Below, piece by piece: positions 1 through 7,922 of a stretch of DNA of 55,677 nt. The first letter of the stretch is position 1; every line of letters begins with the position of its first letter. The stretch is from an uncultured Rhodospirillales bacterium (GTDB lineage Bacteria; Pseudomonadota; Alphaproteobacteria; Acetobacterales; Acetobacteraceae), in contig CAIJTR010000015.1 in the NCBI GenBank assembly GCA_903823665.1, forward strand, positions 1 to 55,677, given 5' to 3'. The notes beneath the pieces are model-generated. The model worked only from the letters and a program-made list of their open reading frames with translations. It was not told the DNA's origin and did no database searches. The translations under genes and the position numbers were made by a program.

Positions 1-103
1 CATCTGGTCGAAAGTTCGTGCTCTAGAAACATATGACTCTAGAGCAACTTAGCGCCGACCAGATTGCACCGGAACGGTTCAATCTGGTCGGGCGTTGCTC
101 TAG
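1..103. repeat. Composite palindromic element, family A, copy 1
   Basis: This copy is cut by the window edge. Bases 1-26 are the right end of a palindromic module (Y) that is complete at 36354-36406. A short AT-rich spacer follows, then module X at 39-103. X starts and ends with CTAG and has inverted arms around a GGAACGGTTC-like centre. Similar copies lie at 8608, 14236 and 36318. The terminal CTAG of X (100-103) contains the TAG stop codon of the minus-strand 50-residue ORF. It encodes nothing and is probably a small non-autonomous mobile or structural repeat. Confidence 0.75.
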
Positions 104-252
104 GGCTCGGTCACCCAATCCAGCGTCTTATGCTCGATGAAAACCGAGCGGTACTGGGCACTCACTTGTGGCGCAAACAGCCCCAGGCCCACAATCCCCG
201 CCTGCGCCGCCAGCAGGACCAACGCGACCGCCAGGATCACAAAATGGCGCAT
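100..252 (-). CDS. Small single-pass membrane peptide (50 aa) coupled to the PIG-V-like gene
   Basis: This is a 50-residue ORF. Its ATG shares one base with the TGA of the upstream mannosyltransferase-like gene (TGATG), which indicates translational coupling. Residues 4-27 form a strong hydrophobic segment (FVILAVALVLL...) and the rest is polar (AQYRSVFIEHK). Codon use is GC-rich like its neighbours. The TAG stop lies in the terminal CTAG of the adjacent repeat, so the original C-terminus may have been longer. I do not recognise a family. A role as a partner or accessory subunit of the upstream membrane enzyme is inferred only from coupling. Confidence 0.55.
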   Translation of the reverse strand: MRHFVILAVALVLLAAQAGIVGLGLFAPQVSAQYRSVFIEHKTLDWVTEP

Positions 253-1388
253 CAATAGGTCGAGCTCGCGGCGATGAACCAGAACACCAGCACCACGCCG
301 TGCAGCAATCCGGCCCCGCCAAACAACCCCGCCAGCACAAGCGGGCTGCGCACCATCATCAGCAGATCAAACAGCGCGAACAGAAAGAACGGGCTTGTCG
401 CCACAAAGCGCGGCAGGGAGTGCAACCCGGTGGACATCGGCAGCAAAATGCTCGCCGCACACAGCCAAGCCTCGGCAAACCGCCGCCGCCACGCCATCCA
501 AACCGAAGCAGCAAGCCCCAGCAGCGCCCACGCTACGTCATAGCTCTCGCTCGGCAGTCCCTTCGGCATCAGCACATTGTGCCAGTCCCACGCGCCCAAC
601 CCACGAGCCGCCATCGCCCATGGCCCGAGCCATTCGCGATACCACAGCACCTGCACATGATTGAACGCCATCGCGTCACCAATGCTGAGATATTGCGCCA
701 GCATGTAGGCAGACAGCCCCAACGGTGCGATCGCCACCGGCAGCAGCGTCTCGCCCAGCAATGCCACCCAATCCGCCCGCCCGCGACCACGCCACAAATG
801 CCACGCCCGGTCGGCGATGATCAGCACCACCATCAGCACCCCGGTTGGCCGCGTCGCGCACATCAGCGCGCACATAACCGCCGCCCACAGCACCCGCCGC
901 CGCGCCAACATCAACACCGCCGCCACCGTAAGCAGCGCGAACAGCGATTCTGAATAGGGTGCCGAGAAGATGTAGCCAAACGGGAACAGCACCGCCAACA
1001 ACACCCACAGCACCGCGTCCGGCCCCGACACATCCTTTAAAGTCCGCGTTTGCCGCAAATACACCGCACCCAGCAGCACAAAGCCCACAAACAGCAGGTT
1101 AGACAACACAATGCCAAGGAAATACGGCCCAAACGGGGCTACCGACATCATCCCGCGCAGTAAAAGCGGATACAGCGGAAAAAACGCAAAGTTCGGGATC
1201 GAGCCGTAATTGGCAAACAGACTGTCTGAGCCATAGCCGTCCCGCGCCAGACGAACATACCAGTCGCAATCATACTGGCACATCGCAACGGTCAGCCCGC
1301 CGAACGGAATCGCCATAAGCTTGTAAAGCGCCAGCCGCATCAGCAGCGCCACAATGGTCAGCGCTGGCAGATAAACCCGGTTCAACAT
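252..1388 (-). CDS. PIG-V-like membrane mannosyltransferase family protein
   Basis: This is a polytopic inner-membrane protein of 378 residues with about nine hydrophobic segments. It resembles bacterial relatives of the GPI mannosyltransferase PIG-V. The N-terminal loop carries CDWYVRLARDGYG, matching the family's WD..WY..IA..GY region. FFPLYPLLLR and APYSESLFALL follow at the positions expected for the family. Such proteins are thought to use polyprenyl-linked sugar donors and glycosylate lipids or proteins on the periplasmic face; the actual substrate cannot be read here. It is the first gene of a two-gene unit with the 50-residue peptide. The upstream region is shared with the divergent sugar-transport operon. 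Confidence 0.7.
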   Translation of the reverse strand: MLNRVYLPALTIVALLMRLALYKLMAIPFGGLTVAMCQYDCDWYVRLARDGYGSDSLFANYGSIPNFAFFPLYPLLLRGMMSVAPFGPYFLGIVLSNLLFVGFVLLGAVYLRQTRTLKDVSGPDAVLWVLLAVLFPFGYIFSAPYSESLFALLTVAAVLMLARRRVLWAAVMCALMCATRPTGVLMVVLIIADRAWHLWRGRGRADWVALLGETLLPVAIAPLGLSAYMLAQYLSIGDAMAFNHVQVLWYREWLGPWAMAARGLGAWDWHNVLMPKGLPSESYDVAWALLGLAASVWMAWRRRFAEAWLCAASILLPMSTGLHSLPRFVATSPFFLFALFDLLMMVRSPLVLAGLFGGAGLLHGVVLVFWFIAASSTY

Positions 1389-1479
1389 GCCCGCGACCTA
1401 CAAGATGGAGACAGAATAGGCAAACCCGCGTGCCCGCATTGCACGAAAACACTTCCGCCTGCATGAAGACGCTGTCACG

Positions 1480-1488
1480 TTAGCGCTA
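1480..1488. promoter_or_regulatory. Candidate LacI/GalR-type operator
   Basis: TTAGCGCTA contains a perfect 8-bp palindrome with the central CG typical of LacI-family operators. It lies about 100 bp before the first permease gene of a carbohydrate transport and GH31 operon. That is where a sugar-responsive repressor would be expected to bind. No LacI-family gene is in the window, and a single short palindrome can occur by chance. Confidence 0.35.
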
Positions 1489-1543
1489 CCCAATTGCCTA
1501 AAAAGGCGTGAATGGGTTGCCTCGGGGAGGAGGTCGAACAGCG

Positions 1544-1582
1544 ATGCGTGACAGGCAATCCATGACGATGCTTCAGCCATGA
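1544..1582 (+). CDS. 12-codon leader ORF coupled to the permease operon
   Basis: A minimal ORF (MRDRQSMTMLQP) is preceded ten bases upstream by a very strong purine run (GGGGAGGAGG, 1524-1533), the best ribosome-binding site of the region. Its TGA overlaps the permease ATG as ATGA. The permease has no Shine-Dalgarno sequence of its own. The ORF may therefore deliver ribosomes to the permease, act as a leader peptide, or be the remnant start of a lost upstream gene. Protein function is not implied. Confidence 0.35.
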   Translation: MRDRQSMTMLQP

Positions 1583-2550
1583 ACCTGATAACCGCCATCT
1601 TTGGCTTTTTCATGAACTTGCCGGAATTGCCGATGCGCTGGCTGCAGGGCAAGCTCGCCGGTGGCAGATTGGGCTGGGTGTTCGTCGGCCCCAACCTCGC
1701 CGTGTTCGGCCTGTTCACCTTCCTGCCCATTGTGATCGACATCTATTATTCGATCACCGGCGGCACCGAACTGCTCCCGCTGGACCGCCCACTCGTGGGC
1801 CTCGAAAATTTCGGCTCGCTGCTCAGCTGCACCAACCATCTCGACCCCGACAGCTGCACGCGCGACCTGTTCTGGCACGGCATCTACAACACGCTGAAAT
1901 TCGTGGCCTTTCAGGTCGGCCTGATGGTCGTCTTCAGCATGCTCACCGCCATCGTGCTGAACCGTAAAATCGCCGGCCGTGGCTTCTTCCGCGCCGCCTT
2001 CTTCTACCCGGTGCTGCTCTCCCCGGTCGTTGTCGCCCTCATCTGGAAATGGATTTTGCAGCGCGAGGGCGTGCTGAACGCGGGCTTCATGGCCGTGGGC
2101 GCCAACCCGGTGAACTGGCTGCTCGATGCCAACTGGGCATTTTTCTGGAGCGTGTTCGTCTCCATCTGGGCGCATATGGGCTTCTACACCCTCATCCTGC
2201 TCTCCGGCCTGCAGGCCATCCCGTCCGAAATCAACGAAGCCTCGCAGATGGATGCCACGCCCCCCTTGCGCCATTTCCGCCGTATTACGCTGCCGCTGCT
2301 AATGCCGAGCCTGCTCGTCGTCCTCGTGCTCGGCCTCATCCGCGCTGTGCAGATGTTTGACGAGGTCTATGTGCTCACCGGCGGCGGCCCCGGCACCGCC
2401 ACCACCTTCATCGTGCAATACATCTACAAAACCGGCTTTGCCGATCAGGTGCGCCAATACGGCCTCGCCGCCGCCGCCTCGCTCCTGCTGGCCTCCGTCC
2501 TGCTCGTGCTCACCCTACTCCAGCTGAAGGGGATGCGGAAAAATGGTTAA
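1579..2550 (+). CDS. Carbohydrate ABC transporter permease (MalF/UgpA type)
   Basis: This is a 323-residue integral membrane subunit of a CUT1-type sugar importer. Hydrophobic segments begin near residue 38 (VFVGPNLAVFGLF). The EAA loop that docks on the ATPase is seen as EINEASQMDATPPLRHF near residues 218-234, followed by the typical LPLLMPSLL helix. It overlaps the next permease by 8 nt and is followed by the ATPase and a GH31 glycosidase, so the imported substrate is probably an oligosaccharide. No substrate-binding protein gene is adjacent, so it must be encoded elsewhere or have been lost. Confidence 0.88.
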   Translation: MNLITAIFGFFMNLPELPMRWLQGKLAGGRLGWVFVGPNLAVFGLFTFLPIVIDIYYSITGGTELLPLDRPLVGLENFGSLLSCTNHLDPDSCTRDLFWHGIYNTLKFVAFQVGLMVVFSMLTAIVLNRKIAGRGFFRAAFFYPVLLSPVVVALIWKWILQREGVLNAGFMAVGANPVNWLLDANWAFFWSVFVSIWAHMGFYTLILLSGLQAIPSEINEASQMDATPPLRHFRRITLPLLMPSLLVVLVLGLIRAVQMFDEVYVLTGGGPGTATTFIVQYIYKTGFADQVRQYGLAAAASLLLASVLLVLTLLQLKGMRKNG

Positions 2551-3583
2551 GCTCCTCACCGCCACACGCGGCAAAAATGGCTGGGACTGGACCGATTGGG
2601 CCGCCCATATCTACCTCGTGCTCGGCGTCGTCGTCATGTTCGGCCCCGTGCTCTGGCTCGGCATGAGTTCGCTGAAAAGCGAGACCGGCATTCAAACCTT
2701 CCCGCCCACCCTGCTTCCCTACGAGCCCAGCACCATCGCAATCCCCGGTCGCGGCGACCTCAAAGCCTTCACCATCACCGCCGGCGAATTTGCGGGCAAG
2801 GAAATGGGCGAACTGCGCAGGCTTGGCCTACAGGCGCAGATGATCGACCCAGCGACGCCAGACACCGTCCGCCGCATCCCGGTGGGAGACCGCACCCCCA
2901 TCATGCGCGTGCGTGCCGCGTGGGAGAACTTCACCGGCCTGTTCACGCAATTCCCCTTCGCCCGCTATCTCTGGAACAGCGTGTTCATCACCGTCATCGC
3001 CACCATTCTGACGCTGCTGGTGAATTCGATGTCCGCCTTCGCGCTGAGCAAATACAAATTCACCGGCAGGGATACCGCCTTCCTCATCATGCTCGCCACG
3101 CTCATGATCCCGCCCACCATCGTGCTGGTGCCGAACTACCTCATCGCCAGCCAACTCGGCCTCACCAACTCCGCCTGGGGCGTGATCTGGCCCGCCGTCG
3201 CCACCCCCACCGGCGTGTTCATGCTGCGCCAATACATGCTCACCCTGCCAGACGAGCTGATCGAAGCCGCCCGCATGGACAATGCGTCGGAGTGGCGGAT
3301 TTACTGGCGCATTGTGCTGCCACTCTCCTCCCCGGCACTGGCCGTGCTCGCCATCTTCTCGGTGATGTGGCGCTGGAACGAGTTCCTCTGGCCCATGGTC
3401 GTGCTCAGCCGCTCCGAAAGCTTCACGCTCCCCCTCGCGCTGAACTCCTTCCAGGGCGAGCTCACCACGCAATGGAACTACCTGCTGGCGATGACGGTCG
3501 TCACCCTCCTGCCGGTCTCGCTGATCTTCCTTGTTCTGCAAAAACACATCACCCAGGGCATTGCCTCGGCGGGAGTGAAATAG
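2543..3583 (+). CDS. Carbohydrate ABC transporter permease (MalG type)
   Basis: This is the second membrane subunit of the CUT1 sugar importer (346 residues). After the first membrane segment there is an unusually large periplasmic loop of about 80 residues, where most MalG-like permeases have a shorter one. Five further segments follow, with the EAA loop ELIEAARMDNASEWRIYW near residue 235. The start overlaps the upstream permease by 8 nt and the stop TAG directly abuts the ATG of the ATPase, so the three form one translational unit. The substrate is not readable from sequence. Confidence 0.88.
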   Translation: MVKLLTATRGKNGWDWTDWAAHIYLVLGVVVMFGPVLWLGMSSLKSETGIQTFPPTLLPYEPSTIAIPGRGDLKAFTITAGEFAGKEMGELRRLGLQAQMIDPATPDTVRRIPVGDRTPIMRVRAAWENFTGLFTQFPFARYLWNSVFITVIATILTLLVNSMSAFALSKYKFTGRDTAFLIMLATLMIPPTIVLVPNYLIASQLGLTNSAWGVIWPAVATPTGVFMLRQYMLTLPDELIEAARMDNASEWRIYWRIVLPLSSPALAVLAIFSVMWRWNEFLWPMVVLSRSESFTLPLALNSFQGELTTQWNYLLAMTVVTLLPVSLIFLVLQKHITQGIASAGVK

Positions 3584-4666
3584 ATGGGCGGTCTCGCACT
3601 GCGCGGCGTCACCAAAACCTTTGGCGACACCAAAGTCATCCACGGCGTCGATTTTGAAATCAAGGACGGCAGCTTCACCGTCTTCGTCGGCCCCTCCGGC
3701 TGCGGCAAATCCACCCTGCTGCGGATGATCTGCGGGCTGGAAAGTGTCAGCGACGGCACCATCAGCATTGACGATCAAGTGGTGAACGACGTCCCCGCCG
3801 CCCGCCGCGGCCTCGCCATGGTGTTCCAATCCTACGCGCTCTATCCGCATATGTCGGTTTATCAAAACATGGCGTTCGGGCTGGAGAACCTGAACACGCC
3901 GCGCGTCGAGATCGACAACCGCGTGCGCGAAGCCGCCCGCATGCTCAAGCTCGACACCTATCTCAACCGCAAACCAACAGCACTGTCCGGCGGCCAGCGC
4001 CAACGCGTCGCCATCGGCCGCGCCATCGTGCGGGAGCCGAAGGTGTTCCTGTTTGACGAGCCGCTTTCCAACCTCGACGCCGAACTGCGCGTCGGCATGC
4101 GCGCCGAACTCACCGGCCTGCATCGCCGCCTGAAAACCACCATAATCTACGTCACACATGATCAGGTGGAGGCAATGACCATGGCCGACACCATTGTGGT
4201 GCTCCGCGCCGGCAGGGTCGAGCAAGTCGGCCACCCGCTCGAACTCTACAACAACCCCGGCAACGTCTTCGTGGCCGGCTTCATCGGCTCGCCGCGCATG
4301 AACCTGCTGCCAGCCACGATCGCCTCCGTCGATGGCGGCATGGTCACGGTCGCGCTGCCCGGCTTCGGAACCTTCGCCACCACAACCCAGGCTGCCGGAC
4401 ACGCAGCGGGCGAGAGTATTACCATCGGAATCCGCCCCGAACATCTGCACGCGCAGGATGCCGCAGGCCCCGGCACCCTCTCCGGCAAAGTCTCCGGCAT
4501 CGAGCAACTCGGCGGCCTGTCCTACATCCGCGTCGAAGCGCCGGACATCACAGTCCAGCTCAGCGGCCAAACCCGCCTCGCCTTTGGGGAGGCCGTGAAC
4601 ATCCACCTGCCGCCCGCCAACATCCACGTCTTCGATGCCAACGGCATCGCCCTGCCCCGGAGCTAA
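3584..4666 (+). CDS. Sugar ABC transporter ATPase (MalK/UgpC/MsmX family)
   Basis: This is the 360-residue energy-coupling subunit of the importer. Walker A GPSGCGKST is at residues 36-44, signature LSGGQRQR at 134-141, and Walker B VFLFDEP at 154-160, followed by the switch histidine in VTHDQVEAM. The C-terminal ~130 residues form the MalK-type TOBE/OB regulatory domain, with the GIRPEHL motif characteristic of UgpC/MalK proteins. It starts one base after the permease stop. The glycosidase begins 6 nt downstream, so transport and intracellular hydrolysis are co-expressed. Confidence 0.92.
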   Translation: MGGLALRGVTKTFGDTKVIHGVDFEIKDGSFTVFVGPSGCGKSTLLRMICGLESVSDGTISIDDQVVNDVPAARRGLAMVFQSYALYPHMSVYQNMAFGLENLNTPRVEIDNRVREAARMLKLDTYLNRKPTALSGGQRQRVAIGRAIVREPKVFLFDEPLSNLDAELRVGMRAELTGLHRRLKTTIIYVTHDQVEAMTMADTIVVLRAGRVEQVGHPLELYNNPGNVFVAGFIGSPRMNLLPATIASVDGGMVTVALPGFGTFATTTQAAGHAAGESITIGIRPEHLHAQDAAGPGTLSGKVSGIEQLGGLSYIRVEAPDITVQLSGQTRLAFGEAVNIHLPPANIHVFDANGIALPRS

Positions 4667-4672
4667 TTCGCC

Positions 4673-7018
4673 ATGAAGCCGATCAGATCAGCCACCCTGC
4701 GCACCCTCACCGCGCGGGGGGTGACGCTTGATTGCGGTGGTGACATCACCTGCCACGTCTCCCTCCTGCAGCCCGACCTCGCCCGCGTGCTGTTCCTGCA
4801 CGGCGACACGCCCACGCAGAAACACACTTGGTCCGTCCTCGGTCACGGCACCACCGACGTGCCGTGGGAAGGCCGTGACCGTCTCGACGAAAGCAGCTGG
4901 CCCGCCGGCATCCACACGACGCTGCACAGCGAAACGCAGATCACGATTGCCACATCGGCACTTCATCTGACCATCGAACTCAGCCCCCTCGTCTTCACCT
5001 GGGCGCTGCCAAACGGCACCATCTTCGCGCAGGACCGCCCCAGCCACGCCGTCAGCTTCGGCCGCACCGGAATGCGCCACGCCTTCGTCCGCCATGAGGC
5101 CGACCGCTACCACGGCCTCGGCGACAAAACCGGCCCCATCGACCTGCACGGCCGCCGCCTGCGCACCACCATGCTCGACAGCCTGGGCTACGACGCCGAG
5201 CGCGGTGACCCGCTCTACAAGCACTGGCCGTTCCTCATCGTGCAAGACGGCCCAAGCGGCGTCGCCCACGGCGTGTTCTACGACAACCTCGCTGATGCCG
5301 CCTTCGATCTCGGCTGCGAGCACGACAACTATTTCGGCCCCTATCGCAGCTACGAAGCCGCCGGTGGCGACCTCGACTACTACATCTTCCCCGGCCCCTC
5401 AGTCCCCGACGTCACCCGCAAATTCCTGGCCCTCACGGGCAAGCCCGCCCTCCCGCCTCGCTGGACCCTCGGCTTCGCCCAAACCGCCATGGCGATTGCC
5501 GACAGCGCCACCGCGCAGTCCCGCATGGAGCAATTCATCGAGACATGCTCACGCGAGAACATCCCCGTCAGCGCCTTTCATTTCGGCTCCGGCTACACCT
5601 CCATCGGCCCGAAGCGTTACGTCTTCACCTGGAACCGCTCGAAATACCCCGAACCCGAGGCACTGCTCGCCAAGTTTCACGCCGCCAACATCCACCTCGT
5701 CGCCAACCTCAAACCCTGCCTGCTCGATGACCATCCGCGCTACAACGAACCCAAGGGCGCCTTCATCTCAGACGCCAAAGGTGAAGCCGTGCTCAGCCAA
5801 TTCTGGGACGGCGAAGGCGCGTTCCTCGACTTCACCCACCCGCGCGCCATCGCATGGTGGCAGGCGGGCGTGACAACGGACGTTCTCGGCACCGGCTTCG
5901 ATTCCGCCTGGAACGATAACAACGAATACGGTTTCGCGGATGATGACGCGCTGTGCCACGGCTTCGGCGAGGCCATCCCGCTCGACCTCGCCCGCCCCAT
6001 CCAGCCCATGCTGATGACCCGCGCCTCCGTCGAAGCCACCCGCGCCCACGCCCCCGGCCAGCGCCCATTCACCGTGACCCGCGCGGGTATGCCCGGCATT
6101 CAGCGCTACGCCCAGAGCTGGACCGGTGACAACGACACCAGCTGGCACTGCCTCGCCTGGAACATGCGCATGGGCCTGACCATGAGCCTGTCCGGCATCG
6201 CCAACACCGGCCACGACATCGGCGGCTTCTCCGGCCCAGTGCCCGAGCCCGAACTCCTCATCCGCTGGACGCAAGCCGCCTCCATCCACCCCCGCATGAT
6301 CATGAACTCGTGGAAGCCCGGTGAGATCTACACCTCCCCCTGGCTCCACCCATCCGCCATCCCCGCCATCCGCGCCGCCATCCAGCTGCGCTACCGCCTC
6401 ATGCCGCTGATGTATTCGCTCATGCATCGTTCGTCCTCGGACGGCACACCCCCGATGCTGCCCAAATCGGCGATCTTCCCGAACAATCCGGCCAGCTACG
6501 CCGACAGCCCGGACATCATGCTTGGCGACCACCTCCTGGCCGCCCCGGTGGTCGAAGACGGCGCGCGGTCGCGCGAGGTGTACCTGCCCGCTGGCCCGGA
6601 ATGCTGGTTCGATTTCTGGTCCGGCGAGCAACTTTCCGCACACACCACCACCACGCTGGCCGCCCCGCTCGACCGCCTGCCGCTCGCGGTGGCGGCCGGC
6701 GGCATCCTGCCGATGACCGAGAGCCTCGATTTCTCCAAGCTGCATGACGAACCCAGCCGCTGCCTGCGCGTCTATCCAGGCCCGCACACCGGCCACAGCC
6801 GTTTCGAGATGATCGAGGATGACGGCATCACCGAAGCAGGCCCGATGACTCGCGTGACCATCGACCTGCACTGGACGCCTGAGAGCGTGACCGTCACCGC
6901 CTCCGCCGACGGCCATTACAAGCTCCCCTTCGACAGCATCGGCGTCTCGCTGCCAGCAGGCGACACGCGCCCGCTCAACGTCTCCGGCCTCTTACAAGCA
7001 AGGCCCTATACTTCGTAG
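4673..7018 (+). CDS. Glycoside hydrolase family 31 (alpha-glucosidase/alpha-xylosidase type)
   Basis: This is a 781-residue retaining GH31 enzyme. The nucleophile Asp is in FDSAWNDNNE (D415, matching the family WxDxNE block) and the acid/base Asp is in WTGDND (D486). An N-terminal beta-sandwich precedes the barrel, beta-rich C-terminal domains follow it, and GHDIGGFSG lines the active site. There is no signal peptide, so it acts in the cytoplasm on oligosaccharides delivered by the adjacent ABC importer. Whether it prefers alpha-glucosides, alpha-xylosides or sulfoquinovosides cannot be decided here. Its TAG stop lies inside the first bases of the following inverted repeat, so the last few residues may have been altered by that insertion. 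Confidence 0.9.
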   Translation: MKPIRSATLRTLTARGVTLDCGGDITCHVSLLQPDLARVLFLHGDTPTQKHTWSVLGHGTTDVPWEGRDRLDESSWPAGIHTTLHSETQITIATSALHLTIELSPLVFTWALPNGTIFAQDRPSHAVSFGRTGMRHAFVRHEADRYHGLGDKTGPIDLHGRRLRTTMLDSLGYDAERGDPLYKHWPFLIVQDGPSGVAHGVFYDNLADAAFDLGCEHDNYFGPYRSYEAAGGDLDYYIFPGPSVPDVTRKFLALTGKPALPPRWTLGFAQTAMAIADSATAQSRMEQFIETCSRENIPVSAFHFGSGYTSIGPKRYVFTWNRSKYPEPEALLAKFHAANIHLVANLKPCLLDDHPRYNEPKGAFISDAKGEAVLSQFWDGEGAFLDFTHPRAIAWWQAGVTTDVLGTGFDSAWNDNNEYGFADDDALCHGFGEAIPLDLARPIQPMLMTRASVEATRAHAPGQRPFTVTRAGMPGIQRYAQSWTGDNDTSWHCLAWNMRMGLTMSLSGIANTGHDIGGFSGPVPEPELLIRWTQAASIHPRMIMNSWKPGEIYTSPWLHPSAIPAIRAAIQLRYRLMPLMYSLMHRSSSDGTPPMLPKSAIFPNNPASYADSPDIMLGDHLLAAPVVEDGARSREVYLPAGPECWFDFWSGEQLSAHTTTTLAAPLDRLPLAVAAGGILPMTESLDFSKLHDEPSRCLRVYPGPHTGHSRFEMIEDDGITEAGPMTRVTIDLHWTPESVTVTASADGHYKLPFDSIGVSLPAGDTRPLNVSGLLQARPYTS

Positions 7019-7094
7019 GGTGCTGTCGCGCTTGGGCGACGCACCAAACCATGTCGGAAAATAGGTGCGACGCCCAAGCACGACGCCCCCTACG
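7014..7094. repeat. Long inverted-repeat element, family B, copy 1
   Basis: This 81-bp element begins CGTAGGGTGC and ends with the complementary CCCCTACG. Its inner arms, GCGCTTGGGCGACGCACC and GGTGCGACGCCCAAGC, fold into a long hairpin with a few mismatches and a loop of about 19 nt. A second copy lies at 28939-29017. Its left edge supplies the TAG stop of the GH31 gene. A GTG inside the right arm could extend the next ORF by 14 codons but is not a credible start. It resembles a small non-autonomous mobile element or REP-like hairpin. Confidence 0.8.
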
Positions 7095-7106
7095 CAGGCC
7101 CACACC

Positions 7107-7922
7107 ATGTCCGAACCCGACTGGCTCCGCCTCAACCGCGCCAACTGGGATGAGCGCGTTGCCGCACACTTAGCCCCAGAGTCCGACTACAACACCGCCG
7201 GCCTGCACTCCGGGCACTACGAACTGCACGGCATCGAGGAAGCCGAACTCGGGCCGGTGGCACAACTCCGCCTCCTCCACCTGCAATGCCATTTCGGCAT
7301 CGACACCTTAGCCCTCGCCCAACGCGGAGCCAACGTCACCGGGCTCGATTTCTCCGGTGAAGCAATCGCCGCCGCCCGCACACTCGCAGCCGAGACCGGC
7401 ATCAAAGCCGAATTTGTCCAATCCGATGTCTACGCCGGCCGCGAGGTGCTGCAGGGGCATTTCGACCGCATCTACACCACCTGGGGCACCATCGTCTGGC
7501 TGCCGGACATCCCTAGCTGGGCGCAAACCGTCGCAAGCCTGCTGGCCCCAGGCGGCGTGTTCTACTTCGCCGACATGCACCCAGCCGCGATGGTGTTTGA
7601 CGACGAGACTGCAACGAGCGACAAACCCGGCTGGTTCGCGCCCTATTTCGGCAACAAAGCCATCGTGATCGACAACGTCCGCGACTACGCCAACCCAACG
7701 ACGACGCTGAAAAACACGCGCACGCACGAATTCATCCACCCTCTCGCAACCGTCGTGCAGTCCCTGCTCGACGCCGGCCTGCGCCTCGACATGCTCCACG
7801 AACACCCCACCCTCGCCTGGAAGCAATTCGCCCGCATGGTCGAAACCGACGGCCGCCTCTATCGTTTCCCCGACCAACCCTGGCTGCCGCTGTCATATTC
7901 GTTGAAAGCAAGCAAACCATGA
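7107..7922 (+). CDS. Class I SAM-dependent methyltransferase
   Basis: This 271-residue soluble protein has a Rossmann methyltransferase core. The SAM-binding strand appears as LRLLHLQCHFGID (a divergent motif I), followed by the acidic VTGLDFSGEAI. Later FDRIYTTWGTIVWLPDI and LLAPGGVFYFADMHP match motifs IV-VI. I chose the ATG after the inverted repeat because an upstream in-frame GTG falls inside that repeat. The stop overlaps the following SDR start as ATGA. The substrate is unknown; the family includes small-molecule methyltransferases. Its place behind the sugar operon does not reveal a role. Confidence 0.85.
   Translation: MSEPDWLRLNRANWDERVAAHLAPESDYNTAGLHSGHYELHGIEEAELGPVAQLRLLHLQCHFGIDTLALAQRGANVTGLDFSGEAIAAARTLAAETGIKAEFVQSDVYAGREVLQGHFDRIYTTWGTIVWLPDIPSWAQTVASLLAPGGVFYFADMHPAAMVFDDETATSDKPGWFAPYFGNKAIVIDNVRDYANPTTTLKNTRTHEFIHPLATVVQSLLDAGLRLDMLHEHPTLAWKQFARMVETDGRLYRFPDQPWLPLSYSLKASKP

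Noticed and set aside
168-953. Long plus-strand ORF opposite the PIG-V-like gene
   Set aside because: Gln/Arg/His/Pro-rich composition typical of the antisense frame of GC-rich membrane-protein genes; no domain and no ribosome-binding site.
2828-4627. A 599-codon minus-strand ORF across the permease and ATPase genes
   Set aside because: Gly/Glu/Asp/His-rich shadow of well-identified ABC transporter genes; no recognisable fold.
5768-6916. Long minus-strand ORF inside the GH31 gene
   Set aside because: Shadow frame with low-complexity Gly/Val/Ala composition, opposite an intact enzyme gene.
7065-7106. 14-codon upstream extension of the methyltransferase from a GTG
   Set aside because: The extension lies inside the right arm of the inverted repeat, and family proteins start near the MSEPDW segment.
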